Counted from the stretch's first letter, positions 1 through 9,832 are shown. The stretch is 64,000 nt of DNA from Colwellia sp. MB3u-41 (GCF_014076845.1 NZ_JACGUT010000079.1:62001-126000), one strand, 5' to 3'. Made by a program: numbers and translations. Notes: generated by a model not told the origin, from the letters alone.

Positions 1-1
1 A

Positions 2-826
2 ATTACCAATCAAACTATTGATACAGTATTTAAAAACCCGGATGCGTTAGCATGTGTTATAAATATCAGAAAAAAAGATGAGTATTTACTAGAACATTCT
101 GTATCAGTTTCAGTATTAATGACGATTTTCGCACGATTTTTGAAAATAGATAAAAAAATTATTCAGCTACTTTCTGTAGGGGCATTTTTACATGACGTCG
201 GTAAGATCAATATCCCTGACAGCATTTTAAATAAACCAGGGAAGTTAACAGATGCTGAATTTACCGTCATGAAGAGCCACGTTAATCATTCAATAAAAAT
301 AATAGAATCTACACCTGGAATTTCTGAATTAAGCCTTGAAGTTGCTGCACTTCACCATGAAAAACTTGACGGTACCGGCTATCCTTTTAATATCCCTAAA
401 GAAAAAATTTCCTCGTATGGCAGGATGATTGCCATTTGTGACATCTTCGATGCGCTTACGGCTAATCGTTGTTACAAAGATGGCTATAGCCATTTAAAAT
501 CGTTCAGTATTTTACGAAGTTTAGCAATAAAAGAACACTTGGATCAGCGTTTGGTCGACTTATTTATAAAATGCATGGGGGTCTATCCTGTTGGGTCATT
601 AGTTGAATTAAGCTCAAATAAACTGGCTATTGTAGAAAGTAGAAATGACGGTGACCCAACCAATCCTAAAGTACGTTCGTTCTATAATGCTTTAGATGGG
701 TGTTATGTGATGGCAGAAGATATTGACTTATCAAGCGATAAAGATTTTATTATAAAAGGCGTTAGAGCCGATGATTTTGATCTAGACATGAACAAAATCA
801 TCGATTTTTTATTAATGGAAGGATAA
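2..826 (+). CDS. HD-GYP domain protein, probable cyclic-di-GMP phosphodiesterase (5' end missing)
   Basis: The reading frame is open from base 2, so the gene begins before the window; the ATG at 119 is internal. The protein carries an HD motif (bases 191-196, context FLHDVGKI) and the GYP motif (bases 377-385, context LDGTGYPF), spaced as in HD-GYP domains that hydrolyse c-di-GMP. The residues before the HD motif (EHSVSVSVLM) match the usual first helix of the domain with its metal-ligand histidine. The C-terminal 80 residues resemble the small domain often found after HD-GYP in marine gammaproteobacteria. Any sensory or receiver domain would lie upstream, out of view. The stop codon lies 2 bases before that of the convergent chemotaxis gene. 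The family is certain; the c-di-GMP activity is known for the family, not shown here. Confidence 0.9.
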   Translation: MTNQTIDTVFKNPDALACVINIRKKDEYLLEHSVSVSVLMTIFARFLKIDKKIIQLLSVGAFLHDVGKINIPDSILNKPGKLTDAEFTVMKSHVNHSIKIIESTPGISELSLEVAALHHEKLDGTGYPFNIPKEKISSYGRMIAICDIFDALTANRCYKDGYSHLKSFSILRSLAIKEHLDQRLVDLFIKCMGVYPVGSLVELSSNKLAIVESRNDGDPTNPKVRSFYNALDGCYVMAEDIDLSSDKDFIIKGVRADDFDLDMNKIIDFLLMEG

Positions 827-828
827 AT

Positions 829-2451
829 TCATACTTTAAACTTCGATGTAGCCGTCTGCAATTGTACGGCATTCTTATCAACTAAATGCGCCACATTGCC
901 AATTTCTTCAATGGCTGCTTGCGTAGCACCAAAACTGTTATACATCTGCTCAATATTATTTACAACTGTCTCAGCTACACACGACTGCTCTTCTGTTGCC
1001 GTCGCTATTTGGCTGTTCATCGAACTGATATGACCAATTTGCTCTTTAATCTTGGTTAATGATTTATCGACAGCTAAAGAAATTTCTTCATTGTTATTTG
1101 CTTTTTCTCGTGCTAATCCCATCGTACTTACTGATTGATCAGCCGCTGAAATAAGCTTGTCTAATAGTCCTCGAATTTCGGTCGTAGACAATGCAGTTCT
1201 AGAAGCTAAACTTCTTACTTCATCTGCAACGACAGCAAAACCACGACCTTGCTCACCCGCTCTAGCCGCTTCAATAGCTGCATTTAGTGCTAATAAGTTT
1301 GTTTGTTCTGCTATGCCATTAATTACGTCTAGTATTTTGTTCATATTCTGAGAGTCTTTCGCAAGTCTGTCAACCACATCGGCTGCATTACCGATTTCAT
1401 GTACTAATTCGCCTGATATACACAAAGAACGCTGAACATTTTCCATACCTCGGTTGACCTCTACTTCTCCAGAGCCCGCAGCATTTGCCGCTTCTGCAGC
1501 AGACTTAGCAATATCAGTCACACTAAATTGCATTTCAACCATAGACTGTTTAGTTATTTCAGCGACTTCCGCTTGGCTTTGTACATTTTCATGAACATCT
1601 CGTACCTTATCAGTTAATTGTTCTGCACTTTTTGTCAAAGGGGGCACAACATCGATAACGTTTGAAACGATACTTCGTAGTATCTGCGTAAAAGCATTAA
1701 AATGCTTAACAACATTACCAAGTTCATCTTGACTTGTAACTTCAATTTGATTGGTTAAATCGCCATCACCTTCAGCCAATTCTTTTAAAGAAGCATCAAT
1801 ATTTAATACTGAATGGCTAATTGAACGCGCTATCACGATACTTAATAGCGACATTATAATCAGTAATAAAATACCCACTAAAATACTTAAATCTCTTGAT
1901 TCACTTGAGTTAGTAACCGTTTCTTCAACAAGTCTGTTAAATATCTCCGCCGCTTTTTCTTTATCTCGCACTAAAATCTCAGTAACTTGTTTAAAAATAT
2001 CAGATTTCTTTTCAATACTATTCTTTGTGGCAGTCGCTTGAAAATCAATTTCTTCGTTGATAAACCCTATGGAAATATTTCTAGCAATATCATTATATTC
2101 TTTACTCAATGAGACTGATTTAGAGGTATCAGAAAATGACGACTCCAGTGAGCTAATACGCTTTAGGTTATCGGCCAACACTGTAACTAATTGAGTAGCT
2201 TGAGCAATTAATTCTTCATCACCAAAAGAAACACTTTGATTATAAATTTCATCGATACGTTGCCAGTTACTTACATTTTCACTCGTTAAATTAACAAGGT
2301 GAATAGTGGTATTCTGAATTGTTTTTAATACTATTTGATTTTTAGAAATAGCTGTAATATTAATAAGTAAATTAATAGCAAAACTCAAAATAGCGATGGC
2401 TAAAATTGCTAAAATTTTATGAAATATAGGTAGAGATTTAAAAAAATTCAT
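829..2451 (-). CDS. methyl-accepting chemotaxis protein
   Basis: A 540-residue membrane chemoreceptor. There is an N-terminal transmembrane helix (about residues 10-32), a helical periplasmic sensor of about 155 residues (4-helix-bundle type), a second transmembrane helix (about 190-210), a HAMP domain (about 210-265), and a long cytoplasmic signalling coiled coil. The hairpin tip is the conserved CheA/CheW-binding block ([20 protein letters not shown] and [12 protein letters not shown]). It should pass an unidentified periplasmic signal to CheA. The ligand cannot be read from the sequence. The start is supported by an AGGAT ribosome site. No che genes are nearby, so this is an orphan receptor. 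Confidence 0.95.
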   Translation of the reverse strand: MNFFKSLPIFHKILAILAIAILSFAINLLINITAISKNQIVLKTIQNTTIHLVNLTSENVSNWQRIDEIYNQSVSFGDEELIAQATQLVTVLADNLKRISSLESSFSDTSKSVSLSKEYNDIARNISIGFINEEIDFQATATKNSIEKKSDIFKQVTEILVRDKEKAAEIFNRLVEETVTNSSESRDLSILVGILLLIIMSLLSIVIARSISHSVLNIDASLKELAEGDGDLTNQIEVTSQDELGNVVKHFNAFTQILRSIVSNVIDVVPPLTKSAEQLTDKVRDVHENVQSQAEVAEITKQSMVEMQFSVTDIAKSAAEAANAAGSGEVEVNRGMENVQRSLCISGELVHEIGNAADVVDRLAKDSQNMNKILDVINGIAEQTNLLALNAAIEAARAGEQGRGFAVVADEVRSLASRTALSTTEIRGLLDKLISAADQSVSTMGLAREKANNNEEISLAVDKSLTKIKEQIGHISSMNSQIATATEEQSCVAETVVNNIEQMYNSFGATQAAIEEIGNVAHLVDKNAVQLQTATSKFKV

Positions 2452-2458
2452 ATTTATC

Positions 2459-2494
2459 CTAATCGTAAATTATGCACTAATCGTAAATTGTGCA
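2459..2494. repeat. two tandem 18-bp copies just upstream of the chemoreceptor gene
   Basis: Copies at 2459-2476 and 2477-2494 differ at one base (position 72 versus 90 of the line), followed by a few bases of a third copy. They sit immediately upstream of the ribosome site of the chemotaxis gene, so they are in its leader or promoter. They could be a recent duplication or a repeated protein-binding site. Confidence 0.6.
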
Positions 2495-2553
2495 CTATAC
2501 ACTGTACATTGTTAAAATGCCTAGCGACCAAAGTCTTAATTTTTTTAAAATCA

Positions 2554-2834
2554 TCAAAAAAATTTTACTGCTTTTATATCAAGACTCATATCTGCCATGA
2601 CTTGTAAACCGAATAAGCTTTCTGAATCTAGACTCTACCCGTATGCATAAGCAGAAACAATGGCGTTATCGGCGAGAAAAGTTACGGGTACGCCATAATT
2701 TTCAACACCAGTTTCATTGAGTATCTTGCCCACACTCACGCTAGCAAAGCCTAAGAGCCTTACTCCGCCTGGGCTATTCCTTGTAGCAAGCATAACGAGA
2801 CGATTATTGATGTAGCAAGTGTACTATTATTCAT
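2554..2834 (-). pseudogene. decayed gene for a small exported protein
   Basis: The minus strand starts with an ATG at 2834, preceded by a GAGAG sequence, and encodes a convincing signal peptide ending in IAQA. It then stops. Coding continues in another frame (from about 2780) with well-formed sequence such as RLLGFASVSVGKILNETG and VPVTFLADNAIVSAYAYG. One in-frame stop follows at about 2635, and the frame then reads on to SLDIKAVKFF and a stop at 2554. A frameshift plus a nonsense codon in an otherwise protein-like reading indicate a dead gene of roughly 90 codons. I do not recognise the family. The rest of the 2452-3012 gap holds nothing else I can support. Confidence 0.55.
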
Positions 2835-3012
2835 GCCTGATTCTCTCTTAGTGTTAACTGCTGAAATTAATTTTATATCTTTTAAAGAGTTAAGTTCAGA
2901 ATTATCATAAAATCAAGAAGAAAGTTGCTTTGAAATAGTTTATAGGAGAGCTCTGACAAGAAATGTTAGCAACAAAATAAGCGGCGACTAACATTCCTTT
3001 AGATAATTATAA

Positions 3013-4422
3013 TTACTTTCTAAAATTAACACCTGATTGAGCTGAAAAATAAGCAAATAGAGTATAAACCGCTGTTGCTTGTTTTAAGTCTTCAGGGTTC
3101 ACCTTGTCTAAGGTATCGTTTTCGGTGTGGTGATAATCAAAGTACTTTGTACCATCAGGTGCAAAATTCATACTTGGCATACCTGCCGCACTCATCACGC
3201 TCATATCTGATTGTGCTTGAGCATTATTATCATTTGATAGTTCAACGCCTAATGGAGCTAGATGTGCAGCAAGATCGTTAATCGCTGCTAGCGAATTTTT
3301 ACCAACACCAGACGTCATTTTATAAATTTTACCAACACCAAAGTCCCACTCTGCGCCAATGATATGGTTTGCCATGTTATTTTCATGAAGCTCCATATAT
3401 TTTTTAGCCCCTAACAAACCCACTTCTTCACCAGCAAAAAGAATGACACGAATCGTACGTTTCGGTCGTTGCGGTAATTGTGCAATGTGATAAGCAGACG
3501 CCAACATCATAGCAACCCCCATACCATCATCTAATGCGCCCGTGCCAACATCCCAGCTATCAAGATGTGCGCCAATTGAAACGATTTCATCAGGGAATTC
3601 ACTGCCGGTTATCTCACCGATCACATTCGCAGAAACCGCAGTCACTTTAGGGTCGGTATGACTGGTTAATTTTAAATAAAAACTGACTGGCATGTTCCGT
3701 TTTAATTGGTTAACAAGTAAGTCTGCATCGGGGTTTGAAAGAGCTGCAGCGGGGATCTTATTCACATTGTCGTCATAACGCATAATACCTGTGTGAGCTA
3801 TCCGGTTATTATCTGTTCCAACAGAGCGCATAATTAATGCCGACGCGCCTTTTTTAGCCGCTACAACAGCACCACCGACACGCGTACCTACGGCTGGACC
3901 ATAGCCATTACCGTCGATATGCTCTTCCATTTGATAAGAAACAAATGCAATTTTTCCGTCCAAACTATTGTCTGGTGCTGCAACTAAATCTGCTAATGTC
4001 TTAAAGTGAGCTACTTCCGCGGTAAGTCCTTCATCACTAGTAGCTATACTTCCACCCAGTGCAATAGCAACGATTTTGTGTGGATATGGTGAAATTATTT
4101 TAGCTTGAACTTCGCCGCGCTGCCAAAAGGTTCCGGTAACTTCTTCTGTCCATACTTTATCAAAGCCTAACGCTTTCATCTTACTTTGCGCCCAGAGGAT
4201 CGACTTTTTATCCCCCTCAGAGCCCATTAACCGATGGCCCACTTCTGTAGTTAACGATTCCAATACTTGATACGATAAATCAGATTGGAGAGCGGTATTT
4301 TTTAATTGTGTTAATGCTTTAGTTTCTGATTTTGTTAGTGTTGCTGCTGAACTCGACAAAGCTAAAAAAACACTGCTTAACACAAGTGTTTTTATGACTG
4401 ATTGAAAAGGCACTTTCCGCAT
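3013..4422 (-). CDS. secreted M28 family zinc aminopeptidase
   Basis: Starting at the ATG at 4422 gives 466 residues with a clean signal peptide (MRKVPFQSVIKTLVLSS...SSA) and a GGGA ribosome site; the longer frame to 4494 would bury the signal peptide. A PA insert domain (about residues 110-250) precedes the M28 catalytic domain. Zinc ligands are visible: H and D in GAHLDSWDVG, the bridging D in GALDDGMG, the catalytic EE in FAGEEVGLLG, a later D in the DFGVGKIYK stretch region, and the last H in DYHHTENDTL. It should act in the periplasm or outside, removing N-terminal residues from peptides. The gene stands alone and faces a decayed gene across a divergent promoter region. Confidence 0.93.
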   Translation of the reverse strand: MRKVPFQSVIKTLVLSSVFLALSSSAATLTKSETKALTQLKNTALQSDLSYQVLESLTTEVGHRLMGSEGDKKSILWAQSKMKALGFDKVWTEEVTGTFWQRGEVQAKIISPYPHKIVAIALGGSIATSDEGLTAEVAHFKTLADLVAAPDNSLDGKIAFVSYQMEEHIDGNGYGPAVGTRVGGAVVAAKKGASALIMRSVGTDNNRIAHTGIMRYDDNVNKIPAAALSNPDADLLVNQLKRNMPVSFYLKLTSHTDPKVTAVSANVIGEITGSEFPDEIVSIGAHLDSWDVGTGALDDGMGVAMMLASAYHIAQLPQRPKRTIRVILFAGEEVGLLGAKKYMELHENNMANHIIGAEWDFGVGKIYKMTSGVGKNSLAAINDLAAHLAPLGVELSNDNNAQAQSDMSVMSAAGMPSMNFAPDGTKYFDYHHTENDTLDKVNPEDLKQATAVYTLFAYFSAQSGVNFRK

Positions 4423-4629
4423 GATATTCCCTTTTATAAGTAATGATTGATCGTAGAATACATTCAGTATCAAGAATCTTGCGACGACATGCAAATAGCT
4501 TCACCTTAAAATAGCAACGAACTATCTTTATTGAACTATTTACTGTTTATTAAGGTAAAACTAAAATTTTTCAAGATTGGAAGTCTCAATGTAACATCAA
4601 TGATTTTACGATTTACAAGGAGGTCATAT

Positions 4630-5247
4630 GTGAATAAATTAAGCAAAGGACTGATTTGCTCTACCATTTTTCATTTGATGATGCTGATTATTTTCACGCA
4701 ACCGTTTTCTCAAGCCCCTTTACCCATGATCATAAAAAAAAATCCCGGTAAACCTATCCAAGCGAGACTGTATTTCTCTTCTGTTGCTAAGTATTCAAGC
4801 TTTGCTTTTGATACGGTGCAGGCGACCATTATAAAAAAAGCACCGAAAAATGAAACTAAAAGCGAAACTCAGACGGTTAAGAGAATACCGTTAAAAAGAG
4901 AGTCCACCACCCAAGCTAAAATATTGCCGAAGCAGCCAAACAATAAAAATTGTTAACAAGTGATAGCTCAAATAAAAGTATTTCACAAACGTCACTAAGG
5001 AAGCTGGGGCAACGTTTGAATAATCAAGCAAGTGAAACGCGCAAGATGACAATTTCAATCAATACTGAACCCATAAAAATACTCTTGCACCATCGATAAC
5101 AAGGTTTAATCAACAACCCGATGCTAAAGCGAAAATAAAGCAAGTAGATTGAATAGCAGTAAGGTTAATATCGCAATAACAGCAATATCAGATTTGCTTG
5201 GGGGAAGTGTTCGATGTAATAGCATGCCTGATTTAAAAGACTTCTAA
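4630..5247 (+). pseudogene. decayed gene for a TonB-like, membrane-anchored basic protein
   Basis: The best start is the GTG at 4630, with a perfect AAGGAGG ribosome site at 4617-4623. The first part (to the stop at 4954-4956) encodes one transmembrane anchor (LICSTIFHLMMLIIF) and then a Lys/Pro-rich linker, as in TonB-type or periplasm-spanning proteins. Beyond that stop, a different frame carries on coherently (bases 4953-5099: SLRKLGQRLNNQASE and on). A further shifted stretch (VNIAITAISDLLGGSVRCN, then MPDLKDF) ends at 5245-5247. At least two frameshifts are needed to join them, so the gene is broken. The SLRKLGQRLNNQA segment looks familiar from Alteromonadales hypothetical proteins, but I cannot name the family. 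Confidence 0.6.
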
Positions 5248-5270
5248 GATAAAGAAAGAAATAGGCACAA

Positions 5271-5301
5271 AAAAAACCAGGGAGGATATCACTGGTTTTT
5301 T
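5271..5301. terminator. bidirectional rho-independent terminator after erpA
   Basis: A 9-bp stem (5272-5280 with 5292-5300, core ACCAG/CTGGT) is flanked by A-run and T-run on either side, with an 11-base loop. It serves erpA on the minus strand and could also stop the decayed gene on the plus strand. Confidence 0.8.
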
Positions 5302-5324
5302 AATCAATATAAAACTAAAGAGGG

Positions 5325-5666
5325 TTAGATTGAGAAAGAAGAACCACAACCACAAGTCGAAGATGCATTGGGGTTATTTACTAAGAATCGACTGCCTTCT
5401 AGGCCTTCAATATAATCGACTTCACCATCAACTAAGTATTGTAAACTCATCGGGTCAATAACCATAGTAACGCCTTTTTTAACGATGGTCATGTCACCAT
5501 CGTTCACTTTTTCATCAAAAGTAAAGCCATATGAAAATCCAGAGCAGCCACCACCTGTTACATACACTCTTAATTTTAATTCCGGGTTCTCTTCTTCTGT
5601 TATCAAAGACAACACTTTAGTTGCGGCGGCATCGGAAAATTTTATCGGTAATTCAGGAGTTGACAT
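5325..5666 (-). CDS. erpA: iron-sulfur cluster insertion protein ErpA
   Basis: A-type carrier that delivers Fe-S clusters to apo-enzymes, including those of isoprenoid synthesis, in the cytoplasm. The protein has 113 residues, the usual size. The three cluster cysteines are present: C41 in GGGCSGF, and C105 and C107 in the CGCGSSF tail. The N-terminus ([13 protein letters not shown]) fits ErpA better than IscA. The gene is monocistronic, with a terminator downstream and an IscR-like box overlapping a clear promoter upstream, so expression is probably set by Fe-S status. Confidence 0.95.
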   Translation of the reverse strand: MSTPELPIKFSDAAATKVLSLITEEENPELKLRVYVTGGGCSGFSYGFTFDEKVNDGDMTIVKKGVTMVIDPMSLQYLVDGEVDYIEGLEGSRFLVNNPNASSTCGCGSSFSI

Positions 5667-5709
5667 ATTACTCTACTTACAAAGATGTTAACGGGATTGT
5701 CTCAGAGCC

Positions 5710-5742
5710 ATTATCTTAAACTTGACTAATTTAGTCAAGTAT
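5710..5742 (-). promoter_or_regulatory. erpA promoter overlapped by an IscR-type-1-like palindrome
   Basis: On the minus strand a -35 TTGACT (5733-5738) and a -10 GATAAT (5710-5715) are spaced by 17 bases. The palindrome ACTTGACTAA/TTAGTCAAGT (5721-5742) covers the -35 and spacer. Its form, with GACT and AGTC half sites around an AT-rich centre, matches type 1 IscR sites, where [2Fe-2S]-IscR represses. Assignment to IscR rests on known consensus and the target gene. Confidence 0.65.
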
Positions 5743-5795
5743 TCACTTGTTTAGTCTGCTAACCCCAATAAAAAGTAATGTTTCACAAATATAAC

Positions 5796-5831
5796 AAAAA
5801 AAATGCGCCATATTTCTCAATATAACGCATT
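5796..5831 (-). terminator. rho-independent terminator of the PEP-CTERM-type gene
   Basis: Read on the minus strand: AATGCG pairs with CGCATT (5826-5831 with 5802-5807), an inner 5-bp stem lies at 5819-5823/5810-5814, and a run of eight T follows. It lies 20-55 bases after the stop at 5853. Confidence 0.8.
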
Positions 5832-5852
5832 GATCAGGTTATTAATGAAAGA

Positions 5853-6716
5853 TTAATTTTTTACTTTTCTACGGTAAGTAAAACCAGCCATAGCAAGCAA
5901 CATTAATACAATAGTTCTTGGTTCTGACACAGGAGTTGAACCACCAGAAAATGAAGCAACACCTTCAATAATGTCGTTAGCGCATGTCATTGCCCAGCGA
6001 AAAGCAATTTGATTAGCGGTAGCAAGTGCGGTACCACTCACATCAAAAGAAAAACTAACTTTACCGTAGCCATTCCATGTTTCACCAACGGTCTTAGCAT
6101 AGCTATAATTAGTATCTACATACCATGAAGATGAATCATGAACTATATCGCTATTTCTATCCGCAAGCATTACCGCTTGGTTATCACGAGAACTAGTACC
6201 ATGAAGATCAGACGAACTCACTACCTGATTACTGCCAAAGCCTGACTTTAATTCCCCAGTTCCTGACGTAAATTTACGTGCACCACTAAGGTCGTAAACG
6301 TAGTTCCAATTTGTGCCGGTATTTGATTTATCTGCAGTACTAGTATATCTGTCACGTGAGTTATTTCGTTTGGGATCCCAAGGCGATTCTCCAGTACTGT
6401 CAAAACTATTATCAGCAGCCATAAACAAATCACCAAGCTTGATACCGTCTGTATTTATATCGTTGTAAAATGCAGTAAAGATGTCAACAGATAGTATGGT
6501 GCCAACACGAGAAACGAACATTTGGTCAACATCAAATAGGTAAGATTCACCATTGATGTCATTTCTATTACCTTTACCTATATAATTATCTTGAATATCT
6601 GAATAACCATTATCAGTGTACTCCTTCATTATTTCATCGGCGGTAAGTGTTGTAGCAAACGCGTTAATACTTGATACTGAAAGTGCAGCTATTGCAATCC
6701 ATTTTAAACATTTCAT
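5853..6716 (-). CDS. exported protein with a PEP-CTERM-like sorting tail (variant SEP)
   Basis: The ATG at 6716 gives 287 residues with a signal peptide ending in INAFA. The middle (about 240 residues) is rich in Asn, Ser, Asp and Gly, and I recognise no enzyme in it. The C-terminus reads SEPRTIVLMLLAMAGFTYRRK: a short motif, a hydrophobic helix and a basic cluster. This is the architecture of PEP-CTERM tails that exosortase cuts, with Ser in place of the first Pro. It is divergently placed beside a PrsT-type TPR gene, which belongs to the same export/exopolysaccharide systems and supports the call. The molecule is probably released to, or held at, the cell surface. No exosortase gene is in the window. 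Confidence 0.75.
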   Translation of the reverse strand: MKCLKWIAIAALSVSSINAFATTLTADEIMKEYTDNGYSDIQDNYIGKGNRNDINGESYLFDVDQMFVSRVGTILSVDIFTAFYNDINTDGIKLGDLFMAADNSFDSTGESPWDPKRNNSRDRYTSTADKSNTGTNWNYVYDLSGARKFTSGTGELKSGFGSNQVVSSSDLHGTSSRDNQAVMLADRNSDIVHDSSSWYVDTNYSYAKTVGETWNGYGKVSFSFDVSGTALATANQIAFRWAMTCANDIIEGVASFSGGSTPVSEPRTIVLMLLAMAGFTYRRKVKN

Positions 6717-7010
6717 ATTTTTAAACCTACTTCTAAATACCGGCATCAATACATGTGTAATCAAAACACAAGATTATGTATAATTTATTATCTACTAATT
6801 CAGTCTTATTCAAAATTCAAGCCAATATGTAAAAAACCAATAACTTCAATAATATAGAGAAATATATAGATATATACTCATTATATTACCTAAAAGTGTA
6901 AAAATTATCGACAACTATTATTTCATCCATTAAACAATTAAAGATCTTCTAGATATTAATAATAACTCCGAGTATCCTTAACAATTGATTTTCATAAAAG
7001 AAATATTTCA

Positions 7011-9821
7011 ATGATATCTTTAATAAAAACGACTTTAGCCTTACTCACTGGCACGCTTTTATTGCTAAGTACCCATTCTCTAGCTTTTACCGAGCAAAAT
7101 GCAGATAAACCTTATGAAGATGCACTCAAAAGTTTTTATATCTCTGAACTGAACGCTGCAATTATTCATTTGAAAAATGCTTTAAAAAATGATCCTAAGC
7201 ATTTACCTTCAATGGTTTTACTCGCCGAAGTGTATATTGCGATGGGTGATGGCGCTTCCGCTGAGAATCAGTTAGAAAAAGCCCAAAATAATAAAGCGGA
7301 TGAAAGTAAGGTACTTCCTTTAATGCTCGAGGCTTATCTGTTACAACAAAAATATAAAGAAGTGATTAATGCCCCTATTGCAGCTGACACCCAAAAAAAA
7401 CAGCTTAATAAAATTGCGATATTACAAGGAAGAGCTTTTATCGCGATGAACAATTTAGCGCAAGCAAGAATATTATTTCAAAAAGCATTAGAACATGTAC
7501 CTAATAGCATTAAAGCACAATTAGGCCTCGCACAAGTATACTTACTTAAAGGAAACATACTTCAAGCGAGAGCTTACCTCAGCCAAGTACTAGCGGTATC
7601 TCCAACAAATAGTATTGCTTTAACAATGCTTGCTAATATAGAACAGCAAGTAGGCAATAAATTAGAGTCATTGAGTATTATTTCTCAGGTTATCGAATTA
7701 AACAATAAGGACTTCCCTGCGCTACTAACACGAGCAAGCCTATATATTGAGCTAGGAAATTTTCAACTTGCCTTGAACGACATTGATGTTATTACGACAG
7801 AAATCCCTAATGAACCTAAAGCGAATTATTTAAAAATAATAGCAAACAGTGCGCTAGGAAATACAAAGGAAGTAGAGGAAACAACCGCTCATATTAATGT
7901 GGTATTAACCGGTTTACCTGAGGAGGTAATGAAACAAAATCCGGTCTATCTTTATTTAGCTGGCGTACTAAGTTTCCAACAACAAGAAAACCTTAAAGCT
8001 CAAGAGTTTTTGCAAAAATACCTTGCCATCATTAATAATGATACAAGAGCATTAAAGTTAGCGGCCCAAGTCGAGTTATCATTAAATAGCCCATTTCGAG
8101 CGAAAACATTATTGGTAAAATCAAAGTTAGTCGATCCAGATGATATCGAAACCTGGTCTCTACTTGGGCAAACTTATACAATACTAGGTGAGCTACAACT
8201 TGCTGAAAATTATCTAATCGACGTTGTTAATAATAAAGACAACCCAAAGGCTTTGTTTGACTTAGCAAACTTAGAGATGCTGACCGGGAAGTTTTCACAA
8301 GCGATTATCCACCTTGAACAGGCAAAGTCACTCGATACCAACGTAAGCTTAATTGTATTATTGGCAGAGGCTTACCAGAAAAACAATCAATTTGAACAAG
8401 CACTCGAACAATTAGACCTTGCGCTAACATTACAAAATGACGATAGCGTTTTACACTTACGAAAAGGCATCCTCTTAGGTCGATTAAACAAACATCTTCT
8501 GGCAAAAAAATCACTAGAACAATCTTTAGCTTTAAACCCAAATAACCTTAGAACGCTTGTTCATTTATCAAGAATAGATGTTATTGAGCAACAGTCTGAC
8601 AAAGCTATTGAGAAAATCAATAAAAAAGTGTCTGAATTAAAAGAGCCTAATGCATTTTTATTAATCGAGCTAGGCAATATACATCGCATAACAAAAAACA
8701 ATAATGATGCACTAGATGCATACAAAAAAGCGTTTAGTGTTGATAACAATAACCCAACAGCATTAATCAACATTATTGAGATGCAAGTAATGCTTGGTCA
8801 GCTAAAAGAAGCTATAACGCTGACAAATAAATTTTTGAACAAAAACAATAAAGTTGGAAGTGTTTATTTAGCACTCGCTAATTTATATATGGCTGATAAA
8901 GCCTATGAAAAGGCTTTTAGCACTTTTGAATTAGCCGTAAAGAATAGCAATGACAAATCAAATATTTATAATGTTTTTGCTGATGCACAATTGTCCCGTT
9001 CTGATTTTGAGGGAGCCACTCTCAGCTTAAAACGCTCGATTTCATGGAATAGCGAAAACGTTGACTCATATTTAAAATTATTTAATATTTACGTAGAGCA
9101 AAAAAATGAACGACTTGCTTTAGATATTTTACAAAGCATATCAGAGAGAAGTACTAACCTTGTTTTTTTGAAGAATTTAGAAGGTGACTTATACCGACAA
9201 TTAGAAAAATTTGATAAAGCAGAAAACTTATTTTTGGTTTCCTTGAAAAAAAGTAAAAACCGACAGGCCGTTTACGGTTTGTACCGTGTTTATAAACAAC
9301 AAAAACAATTTTCAAAAGCACTTAGTTTACTGACTGACTGGACTAACGATAATCCACAAGATATTACTTCTCAAATCGCAATAGCCGACACGTTAGTCGC
9401 TACAAACCAACTACAGCGTGCCGCTGAAAAGTATCAAAATTTAATGAAAGAATTTTCTGAAATGCCTATTTTATTAAACAATGCGGCACAGGTCTTTATT
9501 AAATTGAATCAGTTCCCACAAGCATTAGCTTATGCTGAAAAGGCACATAGTAAATTACCTGATAACGTAGCGATAATGGATACACTCGCATGGTCTTACA
9601 CATTAAATGAACAGGCAGACTTAGCACTGCCTATATTCAGACAAGTCATTATTAAAGATTTTAATAATGCCGAAATAAAATATCACTTAGCTGTCGCTTT
9701 ATATCAATTAAACCGTAAAGGTGAAGCGAAAAAGTATTTGAAAACGGCGATAGAAAGTGAAAATGCTTTTCCCGATAAATCAGATGCGATAGCGCTCATG
9801 AAAAAACTTTCTGGGGAATAA
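7011..9821 (+). CDS. prsT: PEP-CTERM system TPR-repeat protein (PrsT type)
   Basis: A 936-residue protein with an N-terminal signal sequence (MISLIKTTLALLTGTLLLLS) and then almost nothing but TPR repeats, about 20-25 of them. The first block (YEDALKSFYISELNAAIIHLKNA) and the spacing closely resemble PrsT, the giant TPR protein encoded with exosortase and exopolysaccharide genes. PrsT is usually a lipoprotein; here I see no lipobox cysteine near the signal end (THSLAFTEQ), so this one may be periplasmic or cleaved by signal peptidase I. It probably scaffolds export or assembly at the envelope. The divergent neighbour has a PEP-CTERM-like tail. Confidence 0.82.
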   Translation: MISLIKTTLALLTGTLLLLSTHSLAFTEQNADKPYEDALKSFYISELNAAIIHLKNALKNDPKHLPSMVLLAEVYIAMGDGASAENQLEKAQNNKADESKVLPLMLEAYLLQQKYKEVINAPIAADTQKKQLNKIAILQGRAFIAMNNLAQARILFQKALEHVPNSIKAQLGLAQVYLLKGNILQARAYLSQVLAVSPTNSIALTMLANIEQQVGNKLESLSIISQVIELNNKDFPALLTRASLYIELGNFQLALNDIDVITTEIPNEPKANYLKIIANSALGNTKEVEETTAHINVVLTGLPEEVMKQNPVYLYLAGVLSFQQQENLKAQEFLQKYLAIINNDTRALKLAAQVELSLNSPFRAKTLLVKSKLVDPDDIETWSLLGQTYTILGELQLAENYLIDVVNNKDNPKALFDLANLEMLTGKFSQAIIHLEQAKSLDTNVSLIVLLAEAYQKNNQFEQALEQLDLALTLQNDDSVLHLRKGILLGRLNKHLLAKKSLEQSLALNPNNLRTLVHLSRIDVIEQQSDKAIEKINKKVSELKEPNAFLLIELGNIHRITKNNNDALDAYKKAFSVDNNNPTALINIIEMQVMLGQLKEAITLTNKFLNKNNKVGSVYLALANLYMADKAYEKAFSTFELAVKNSNDKSNIYNVFADAQLSRSDFEGATLSLKRSISWNSENVDSYLKLFNIYVEQKNERLALDILQSISERSTNLVFLKNLEGDLYRQLEKFDKAENLFLVSLKKSKNRQAVYGLYRVYKQQKQFSKALSLLTDWTNDNPQDITSQIAIADTLVATNQLQRAAEKYQNLMKEFSEMPILLNNAAQVFIKLNQFPQALAYAEKAHSKLPDNVAIMDTLAWSYTLNEQADLALPIFRQVIIKDFNNAEIKYHLAVALYQLNRKGEAKKYLKTAIESENAFPDKSDAIALMKKLSGE

Positions 9822-9832
9822 TATAGTGGCCT

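Noticed and set aside
4319-4504. 61-residue minus-strand frame at the M28 gene start
   Set aside because: It overlaps the signal peptide of the M28 peptidase in another frame and has no ribosome site.
6717-7010. Sigma-54 promoter between the PEP-CTERM-type and PrsT-like genes
   Set aside because: I looked for the GG-N10-GC pattern on both strands and found no convincing match.
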